A stretch of DNA of 64,000 nt. Origin: Pelosinus propionicus DSM 13327. GTDB lineage: Bacteria; Bacillota; Negativicutes; DSM-13327. The stretch covers positions 1-64,000 of the forward strand of contig NZ_FOTS01000003.1 of NCBI RefSeq assembly GCF_900114615.1. The letters run 5' to 3'. Within the stretch, counting starts at the first letter, position 1, and each line of letters opens with the position of its first letter. Below, piece by piece: positions 58,175 through 64,000 of the stretch. The translations under genes were made by a program, and so were the position numbers. The notes beneath the pieces were generated by a model. It was not told where the DNA came from. It saw only the letters and a program-made list of their open reading frames with translations, and made no database searches.

Positions 58175-59049
58175 CGAGTGGATTGATAAACGTTCTAAAG
58201 CCACCTGGTATGACCTCACATGATGTTGTTTCGTTTATTCGTAGAACCTATCATCTAAAGCGTGTAGGTCATGCTGGTACTCTAGATCCTGCAGCGTCTG
58301 GTGTTTTGCCCGTTGCATTAGGATCAGCTACTCGATTACTTGAATATATGACAGATACTGATAAAAGCTATCGTGTTGAGCTCACTATTGGCTATGAAAC
58401 GGATACTGGTGATGATACTGGTACTATTCTTAGTAACACGATTTGTATTATGCCTGTTAAATCAGAAATTGAAAAGGTATTATCGTCATTTATTGGTACG
58501 ATTGAACAAATTCCTCCTATGTACTCAGCTATAAAAATACAAGGGAAAAAATTGTACGAATTAGCACGAGCTGGTATAACCGTGGAGCGCCAGCCACGTA
58601 CTATTACAATTCAAAATATAACTTTACTACATATAGATGACACACGCATCCTATTTGATGTAACTTGCTCTAAAGGAACGTACATTCGCTCTTTATGTTC
58701 TGATATAGGAAAAAAAATAAATTGTCCTGTTGTTATGTCTTTTTTAGTGCGTACTCGTGTAGGAGATTTTTCTTTAGAAAATTCTTTTACATTACAAGAA
58801 ATTGAAGGCAATTCCTCCCTTGCTCTTCTTCCACTAGACTACGCCCTTGGATATATTCCCAAAGCGATACTGACCTCAGAATCGGCACGGGCATTTCAAG
58901 TTGGTAAAAGTGTTGCACATTCTATTCTAACTTTTTCTAATCAAACACTATTACGAATATACGATCAAGGAAATTCATTTATTGGAATAGGACAAATAGA
59001 TACGAATACTGCAATGATTACGCCAATAAAAGTAATCAAATTAGAATAA
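58171..59049 (+). CDS. truB: tRNA pseudouridine-55 synthase
   Basis: A 292-residue enzyme that makes pseudouridine 55 in the T loop of tRNAs. The N-terminal GLINVLKPPGMTSHDVVSFI leads to the catalytic GHAGTLDPAASGVLPVALG (catalytic Asp at about residue 38) and, later, CSKGTYIRSLCSDIGKK. The C-terminal part (about 215-292) resembles a small PUA-like domain. It overlaps nrnA by four bases and ends before a hairpin with a large loop; ribF follows. Confidence 0.94.
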   Translation: MTSGLINVLKPPGMTSHDVVSFIRRTYHLKRVGHAGTLDPAASGVLPVALGSATRLLEYMTDTDKSYRVELTIGYETDTGDDTGTILSNTICIMPVKSEIEKVLSSFIGTIEQIPPMYSAIKIQGKKLYELARAGITVERQPRTITIQNITLLHIDDTRILFDVTCSKGTYIRSLCSDIGKKINCPVVMSFLVRTRVGDFSLENSFTLQEIEGNSSLALLPLDYALGYIPKAILTSESARAFQVGKSVAHSILTFSNQTLLRIYDQGNSFIGIGQIDTNTAMITPIKVIKLE

Positions 59050-59057
59050 TCAAAATG

Positions 59058-59103
59058 AAATCTATCTAAAGAGCTTTCTAGTCGAGTTCCATAGATAGAT
59101 TTT
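59058..59103 (+). terminator. Hairpin between truB and ribF
   Basis: AAATCTATCT (59058-59067) pairs with AGATAGATTT (59093-59102) around a 25-base loop, followed by a T. Large loop and short T-tract make it weak. Confidence 0.45.
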
Positions 59104-59134
59104 CTGATATTATTGTTATTGTGTGGTGGAATAT

Positions 59135-60058
59135 ATGAAAGTATTAAATCAACTGACAACTTTAAAAGATCAGTATCCTAGCATTACAGTTGCCTTAGGA
59201 ACATTTGACGGCGTACATATTGGTCATCAAAAAGTAATTTCTCGCTCTGTAGAATTGGCCAAGCAGCTAGGTGGAACAAGCGTAGTCTTTACTTTTAGCA
59301 ATCACCCCTTATCCATTATTGCTCCTGAAAGGTGTCCTTTACAAATCATTACGCAAGATGACAAAGTTGAACTAATTGAAAAACTGGGTGTAGATATTTT
59401 ACTAAACATACCTTTTACTGCAGAGTTTCTGAAATTATCAGCATCTCAATTTATTCATTTATTATTAGATCAATTAAATCCAAAACATATTCTAATCGGT
59501 CCGAACTATTTTTTTGGATATAAGCGTTGTGGCACTCCTGAACTTTTACAAATAGCAGGGGCACAATATGGATTCACAGCAGAAATTAATCCTACAGTAT
59601 ACGTAGAGGATGTTATGGTTAGCAGTACATTAATCCGTCAAATGATTGCAGCAGGTCAAGTGAACCAAGCAGCAACTCTTTTAGGGAGACCAGTAACATT
59701 AAAGGGGAGGGTCATCCACGGTGCTAAACGAGGTCGTTTATTAGGCTACCCTACAATTAATCTAGGAATTGCCTCAGGTCTTGCTATCCCTCAGAATGGG
59801 GTATATGCTGTTGAACTTATTATCCAAGATAAGCAATATAATGGTATCGCTAATGTTGGCACCAATCCTACCTTTCACGATGTAGGACGCCGTCTTGAAG
59901 TTCATATCTTAAATTTTTCTGGAGATTTATATGGTGAAACAGTTTCCGTGAGATTTTTAAATCATATTCGAAGTGAACAAACCTTCTCCAATTCCGATGA
60001 ACTTAAGTCACAAATAGCAAAAGACATCGTGGTCGCTCAACAATATTATCAAATATAG
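59135..60058 (+). CDS. ribF: Riboflavin kinase / FAD synthetase
   Basis: A 307-residue bifunctional enzyme that makes FMN and FAD from riboflavin. The N-terminal adenylyltransferase domain has VALGTFDGVHIGHQKVISRS (about 20-39) and the ISSTLIRQMI-like VSSTLIRQMIAAGQV (about 168). The kinase domain begins VTLKGRVIHGAKRGRLLGYPTINL (split; about 188-210) and has GVYAVELII and GIANVGTNPTF. ATG 59135 follows GGTGGAATAT; an in-frame TTG or GTG at 59123 is earlier but does not improve the site. Confidence 0.93.
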   Translation: MKVLNQLTTLKDQYPSITVALGTFDGVHIGHQKVISRSVELAKQLGGTSVVFTFSNHPLSIIAPERCPLQIITQDDKVELIEKLGVDILLNIPFTAEFLKLSASQFIHLLLDQLNPKHILIGPNYFFGYKRCGTPELLQIAGAQYGFTAEINPTVYVEDVMVSSTLIRQMIAAGQVNQAATLLGRPVTLKGRVIHGAKRGRLLGYPTINLGIASGLAIPQNGVYAVELIIQDKQYNGIANVGTNPTFHDVGRRLEVHILNFSGDLYGETVSVRFLNHIRSEQTFSNSDELKSQIAKDIVVAQQYYQI

Positions 60059-60079
60059 CAGGTAAAATAATACTTATTA

Positions 60080-60108
60080 TTTACAATTGTACTCATTTAT
60101 GATAAACT
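60080..60108 (+). promoter_or_regulatory. Promoter of rpsO
   Basis: TTTACA (60080-60085) and TAAACT (60103-60108) lie exactly 17 bases apart, about 120 bases upstream of rpsO. The leader between them and the start contains small hairpins that could mediate S15 autoregulation, as known for other rpsO leaders. Confidence 0.5.
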
Positions 60109-60228
60109 ATATTTCGTTGATGATTGATGAAAGTCTTCATTAAACGTAAGTAACCATAGCGAGGATATTCGATTCTCCAACGATTGTCTTGGCTAATGGG
60201 GATCATTTATAAAAAGGAGGTGCCCATT

Positions 60229-60495
60229 TTGTTAACACCAGAATTAAAACAATCTTTAATTGAAAAATACCGTACGCATGAAGCTGATACTGGATCACCA
60301 GAAGTGCAAATAGCTATTTTAACTGAACGTATCAACTATTTAACAAATCATTTAAAAGAGCATAAAAAAGACCATCATTCTAGACGCGGTCTTTTAAAAA
60401 TGGTTGGTCAGCGTAGAGGATTATTGAATTATGTACGCAACAACGATATCGAGCGTTATCGTTCTATTCTTGAGAAATTAAATCTTAGAAAGTAA
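60229..60495 (+). CDS. rpsO: 30S ribosomal protein S15
   Basis: An 88-residue S15, a primary 16S rRNA-binding protein. It has [20 protein letters not shown] and [20 protein letters not shown], followed by [20 protein letters not shown] and [12 protein letters not shown], all universally conserved. The start is TTG 60229, eight bases after GGAGG (60216-60220); this gives the standard length. The upstream in-frame ATG would add a non-conserved 15 residues. A terminator separates it from pnp, as in most bacteria. Confidence 0.95.
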   Translation: MLTPELKQSLIEKYRTHEADTGSPEVQIAILTERINYLTNHLKEHKKDHHSRRGLLKMVGQRRGLLNYVRNNDIERYRSILEKLNLRK

Positions 60496-60503
60496 CAAGC
60501 GGG

Positions 60504-60533
60504 GACTTGGCACAAGCCAAGTCTTTTCTTTTT
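60504..60533 (+). terminator. Terminator after rpsO
   Basis: GACTTGGC (60504-60511) pairs with GCCAAGTC (60516-60523) around ACAA, followed by TTTTCTTTTT. Confidence 0.88.
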
Positions 60534-60651
60534 ATTGCAAAAAGTATTTTTTTATAGATTAACTGTTAATAATAAAGGAAATACTAAAAAAAATGTCGAA
60601 GTGTTAATCTTTGGTAGAAAGAGTAAGGCTTACAGAGGAGGAATGCTATAT

Positions 60652-62745
60652 ATGTATAAAATCGAAATGCAACTTGGAGATAGACCCCTGATTATAGAAT
60701 CAGGCAAAATGGCTAAACAAGCTGGTGGATCTGTGTTCGTCAGATATGGAGATACTGCAGTATTAGTTACTGCTACAGCATCAGCAGAACCAAGGGAAGG
60801 TATTGATTTCTTCCCATTGACAGTTGATTATGAAGAAAAATTATATTCGGTAGGTAAGATTCCGGGTGGGTTTATTAAGCGCGAAGGACGTCCTAGTGAA
60901 TCCTCTATTCTTGCAAGCCGTTTGATTGATAGACCTATTCGACCATTATTTGCTAGCGGTTTTCGCAATGATGTACAAATCGTAGCTACTGTTTTATCAG
61001 TCGATCAGGATAATTCACCAGAAATACCAGCGATGATCGGTGCATCATGTGCGTTATCAATTTCAGACATTCCGTTTAATGGGCCAATTGGTGGTGTTAG
61101 AGTTGGTTTGATTAATAATGAATTCATTACAAATCCAACTGTTGAGCAGCAAAAATTAAGTGAACTTAATTTAGTTGTTGCAGGTACAAAAGATGCTGTG
61201 CTCATGGTAGAAGCTAATGCTAATGAATTAAGTGAAGATACTATTTTACAAGCAATTAGCTTTGGGCATGACATAATTCGTAATCTAATTGCTATTCAAG
61301 AAAAAATGATTATTGAGATTGGTAAACCTAAACGTGAAATTAAACTATATGAAATACCTGCTGAGATCAATAGTGCCATACGTGATTATGCAACAGAAAA
61401 GCTTACAACGGCAGTTAGAAATTCTGATAAATTAACCCGAGAAGAAAATATAAAACAGGCTAAGAAACAAGTTGCAGAACATTTTGAGGCTATCTATCCT
61501 GATAATGGTAAAGATATCCAAAATATGATGCAAAAAATTATTAAAGAAGCAGTTCGTAGAATGATAACAGTTGACAAAATACGCCCAGATGGTCGTCAAT
61601 TAGAAGAAGTACGACCTATTAGTTGTGACATTGGTTTGTTAGCACGTACACATGGTTCTGCTTTATTTACTCGTGGACAAACCCAAGCATTAACTATCAC
61701 AACACTTGGTGCAATGGGAGATGAGCAGATACTTGATGGCTTAGGTGTCGAAGAATCGAAACGTTATATGCATCATTATAATTTCCCATCATTTAGTGTA
61801 GGTGAAACAAGACCATCAAGAGGACCAGGGCGAAGAGAAATTGGTCATGGTGCTTTAGCGGAGCGTGCATTAGTTCCCGTTATTCCTTCGGAAATTGAAT
61901 TTCCTTATACAATTCGCTTGGTTTCGGAAATTTTAGAATCGAATGGTTCTAGTTCTATGGCTAGTGTCTGCGGCAGTACCTTGTCTCTTCTTGATGCAGG
62001 TGTACCGATCAAACGTCCAGTATCTGGAGTTGCTATGGGTTTAGTTAAAGATGGAGAAGATTTTTCTATACTAACTGATATTCAAGGCTTAGAAGATGCT
62101 TTAGGCGATATGGATTTTAAGGTTGCTGGTACAACATCTGGCATTACAGCCATTCAAATGGATATTAAAATTGCTGGTATTACAGAAGAAATTTTAACTG
62201 CAGCACTTTCTCAAGCTCATCGAGGCAGAATGCATATCATGAGTAAAATTGTAGAAGTAATTCAGGAACCAAGAGCTGAGTTATCACCTTTTGCTCCTCG
62301 CATTATTACAATGGAAATCCATCCAGATAAGATTAGAGATGTAATCGGACCTGGTGGTAAAACAATTAAAAAAATTATCGAAGAAACTGGCGTTAAAATT
62401 GACATTGAAGATGACGGTAAAGTATTTATTGCTGCTGTAGATATGGAAGCAGGTCAAAAAGCTGTAAAAATCATTGAAACACTGGTTAGAGAAGTAGAAG
62501 TAGGCAGCTCTTATACCGGCAAAGTTACGCGTTTAATGAACTTTGGTGCTTTCGTCGAGATTCTCCCTGGTAAAGAAGGACTTGTCCACATCTCTCAATT
62601 AGCTCGTGAACGCGTGGAAAAGGTAGAAGATATTGTAAAAGTTGGAGATGAAATTCTAGTTAAAGTTACAGAAGTGGATCGTCAAGGGCGTATTAACCTT
62701 TCACGTAAGGAACTTTTACCTGTAGAATCTGAAAAAAAAGAATAA
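60652..62745 (+). CDS. pnp: Polynucleotide phosphorylase
   Basis: A 697-residue 3'-5' phosphorolytic exoribonuclease. Two RNase PH domains are visible ([20 protein letters not shown], about 19-38; second with [20 protein letters not shown], about 340-359, and [20 protein letters not shown]), followed by a KH domain ([20 protein letters not shown], about 561-580) and a C-terminal S1 domain ([20 protein letters not shown], about 620-640). ATG 60652 is preferred because GAGGAGGA lies nine bases upstream; the frame extends 39 codons earlier. ATG 60643 abuts that site. Terminator follows. Confidence 0.96.
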   Translation: MYKIEMQLGDRPLIIESGKMAKQAGGSVFVRYGDTAVLVTATASAEPREGIDFFPLTVDYEEKLYSVGKIPGGFIKREGRPSESSILASRLIDRPIRPLFASGFRNDVQIVATVLSVDQDNSPEIPAMIGASCALSISDIPFNGPIGGVRVGLINNEFITNPTVEQQKLSELNLVVAGTKDAVLMVEANANELSEDTILQAISFGHDIIRNLIAIQEKMIIEIGKPKREIKLYEIPAEINSAIRDYATEKLTTAVRNSDKLTREENIKQAKKQVAEHFEAIYPDNGKDIQNMMQKIIKEAVRRMITVDKIRPDGRQLEEVRPISCDIGLLARTHGSALFTRGQTQALTITTLGAMGDEQILDGLGVEESKRYMHHYNFPSFSVGETRPSRGPGRREIGHGALAERALVPVIPSEIEFPYTIRLVSEILESNGSSSMASVCGSTLSLLDAGVPIKRPVSGVAMGLVKDGEDFSILTDIQGLEDALGDMDFKVAGTTSGITAIQMDIKIAGITEEILTAALSQAHRGRMHIMSKIVEVIQEPRAELSPFAPRIITMEIHPDKIRDVIGPGGKTIKKIIEETGVKIDIEDDGKVFIAAVDMEAGQKAVKIIETLVREVEVGSSYTGKVTRLMNFGAFVEILPGKEGLVHISQLARERVEKVEDIVKVGDEILVKVTEVDRQGRINLSRKELLPVESEKKE

Positions 62746-62762
62746 TATAAATCAAACTTTTT

Positions 62763-62792
62763 AAACATAAACCACTTGGTTTATGTTTTTTT
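62763..62792 (+). terminator. Terminator after pnp
   Basis: An 11-bp stem (62763-62773 with 62778-62788) with a 4-base loop and T7 overlapping the 3' arm. Confidence 0.9.
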
Positions 62793-62860
62793 GTTTCATA
62801 AAATCACTTCTTGATTAATAGATTAAACAAAGAATAGTATGAAGTTTGAGGTGATTCCCT

Positions 62861-63577
62861 TTGAAATGGTGTTTCGTTATTCGTATTCAGCAATGGTATG
62901 TGTTGTTTTCTGCTGGAGTTTTTTTTGCCATTATCATTTTATCAGGATTATTACAACCTATTTTTAATAATACACAGCCTGTAAATAAACCAGCTCCTAT
63001 CTTTCATGGCAACTCAACTACACCGAAGGTTGCTTTTGCGTGCAACGTCTTTTGGGGTGAAGAATATCTGCCTACTATGCTAAGCACCCTTAATGAAAAT
63101 AACATAAAAATAACATTTTTTATTGGTGGTAGTTGGGGAAAACGATTCCCTGCTTTAGTTACAGAACTAGCAAATCAAGGTCATGAATTAGGCAATCACA
63201 CTTACAGTCATCCACACCCTAATACTATCAGCAAAGAAAAGAACAAAGAACAAATAGTGCGAACTGAAGAGCTCGTGAAAGAGCTTACCACTATAAAAAC
63301 ATCACTATATGCGCCACCTTATGGTGAATATAATGACACTGTATTATCAGCAGCCAACGAACTTGGCTATACAACTATTATGTGGAGTATTGACACAATT
63401 GACTGGCAACGTCCTCCAACGGAAATCATCATTAATAGGGTTATGAAAAAACTACACAATGGAGCAATTATTCTTATCCATCCTACAGAAGTTACAAGCA
63501 AAGCTTTACCAGACTTAATTCAGCAAATTCAAGGAAAAGGTTATACGATATCAACAGTATCTGATATCATTAAATAA
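62861..63577 (+). CDS. ylxY: YlxY-like polysaccharide deacetylase family protein
   Basis: A 238-residue protein with one N-terminal hydrophobic segment (WYVLFSAGVFFAIIILSGLL) and an extracytoplasmic NodB-like domain. Place and sequence fit Bacillus YlxY, which also lies directly downstream of pnp. The usual TFDDG metal-binding motif is replaced by ACNVFWGEEY (about residue 62), so both Asp residues are lost, while HELGNHTYSHPHP (about 107-119), LYAPPYGEYND and MWSIDTIDW remain. It may thus be non-catalytic or use a different site. The relation to sporulation protein PdaB is by family. Start is TTG 62861 after GAGGTGATT. A terminator follows. Confidence 0.85.
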   Translation: MKWCFVIRIQQWYVLFSAGVFFAIIILSGLLQPIFNNTQPVNKPAPIFHGNSTTPKVAFACNVFWGEEYLPTMLSTLNENNIKITFFIGGSWGKRFPALVTELANQGHELGNHTYSHPHPNTISKEKNKEQIVRTEELVKELTTIKTSLYAPPYGEYNDTVLSAANELGYTTIMWSIDTIDWQRPPTEIIINRVMKKLHNGAIILIHPTEVTSKALPDLIQQIQGKGYTISTVSDIIK

Positions 63578-63580
63578 TAA

Positions 63581-63605
63581 AACAGGCATACAATTGCCTG
63601 TTTTT
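63581..63605 (+). terminator. Terminator after ylxY
   Basis: AACAGGCA (63581-63588) pairs with TGCCTGTT (63595-63602) around a 6-base loop, ending in T5. Confidence 0.85.
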
Positions 63606-63690
63606 GTTATTGCTACCTACTTTTATTTGTGTTATCATGTTTACATAACTATGAAAATTTTATATTGTAGTACTTCTTGGAGGTTGATAC

Positions 63691-64000
63691 ATGAAAAAAT
63701 ATAACCAATCTATCTCATGGCTTCTCATTTTTATGATGTCTCTCACATTTCTACTTCCTATAACATCATCAGCATATGCATCTTCTTTTACTGATATGTT
63801 GCAATCGGCGATTACTGCCAACTCTACCACTCCTAATGAAGCACCATCCGGCAATGGATTAATGGACATGTTGCTTGGTATAATGGGAAATTTTTTTGGA
63901 GATATACTGGCTCTTCCACAAGATATCCAAAAAAAGATTAAACTCCCTTCGGGAATAAATACTAGCTCTACCAAAGAACTAATCGGCTTTTATGCTGAGT
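63691..64000 (+). CDS. Secreted protein, partial at the window end
   Basis: An open frame of 103 codons that runs off the right edge. GGAGG lies seven bases before ATG 63691. It begins with a clear signal peptide (basic MKKYNQ, hydrophobic SWLLIFMMSLTFLLPITSSA, likely cleavage after AYA), followed by a low-complexity, flexible stretch. The last visible residues TKELIGFYAE resemble the start of a glycoside hydrolase family 18 barrel as found in spore-lytic enzymes, but too little is present to be sure. It may be cell-wall or spore-associated given its neighbour ylxY. Confidence 0.6.
   Translation, partial: MKKYNQSISWLLIFMMSLTFLLPITSSAYASSFTDMLQSAITANSTTPNEAPSGNGLMDMLLGIMGNFFGDILALPQDIQKKIKLPSGINTSSTKELIGFYAE

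Overview
The window is one long low-GC chromosomal segment that reads as the core genome of an endospore-forming member of the Negativicutes (Sporomusa/Pelosinus type). The reasons are spoIIP, spoIVA and a ylxY-type gene (sporulation), a PolC-type replicase and Firmicute gene order (cmk..der..spoIVA; rimP-nusA-ylxR-ylxQ-infB-rbfA-nrnA-truB-ribF-rpsO-pnp-ylxY), together with a fused IspH-S1 protein and a large anaerobic cobalamin operon. The genus is inference. No insertion sequence, intact prophage or CRISPR array was seen.

Layout. 1-360: a structured leader on the minus strand of a gene that leaves the window, then the operator-like start of a flavin/Fe-S reductase gene. 0.36-9.9 kb: housekeeping genes (rluB, a HI0933-type flavoprotein, aroA, cmk, plsC, ispH-S1 fusion, fni). 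10-17.7 kb: a DUF1614-like membrane protein with SpoIIP, a DUF512 radical-SAM protein, cobO, der, plsY and spoIVA. 17.8-20.5 kb: ACT regulator, hom and thrB (threonine pathway). 20.58 kb: tRNA-Pro(GGG). 20.7-24.1 kb: a gene-poor accessory stretch with an integrase-like remnant beside the tRNA, a frameshifted Cys-rich small gene and several small genes missed by long-ORF searches. 24.2-28.9 kb: an HD-GYP protein, larB-larC (nickel pincer cofactor), queC and folE2. 29-33.5 kb: a four-gene set (YdjC deacetylase, flippase-like protein, sugar epimerase, GT39-like transferase) that looks like lipid-linked sugar modification. 33.6-48.1 kb: a cobalamin riboswitch followed by sixteen cobamide genes in one direction (cbiD E T F G H J C A, cobU, cbiP, cbiB, cobS, pduX, cobD, cobC). 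48.3-52 kb: polC. 52.2-62.7 kb: the nusA-infB operon, truB, ribF, rpsO and pnp. 62.8-64 kb: ylxY and the start of a secreted protein.

How the genes work together. The cobamide cluster covers ring contraction and methylation from CbiF/G/H onward, amidation (CbiA, CbiP), the aminopropanol arm (PduX makes threonine phosphate, CobD decarboxylates it, CbiB attaches it) and nucleotide loop assembly (CobU, CobS, CobC). CobO sits 20 kb upstream. CbiK/X, CbiL and CobT are not here and must be encoded elsewhere if the pathway is complete. The riboswitch ends in a hairpin that contains the cbiD ribosome-binding site.

Main points for a second look: PolC has no embedded proofreading exonuclease; YlxY has lost the canonical deacetylase aspartates; CbiH has a Cys-bearing N-terminal extension encoded inside the end of cbiG; cobS has a hairpin placed exactly between its Shine-Dalgarno and start codon; an unclassified RNA-like leader lies at the left edge; and the 21-24 kb stretch carries small, probably spore-related or membrane-peptide genes.
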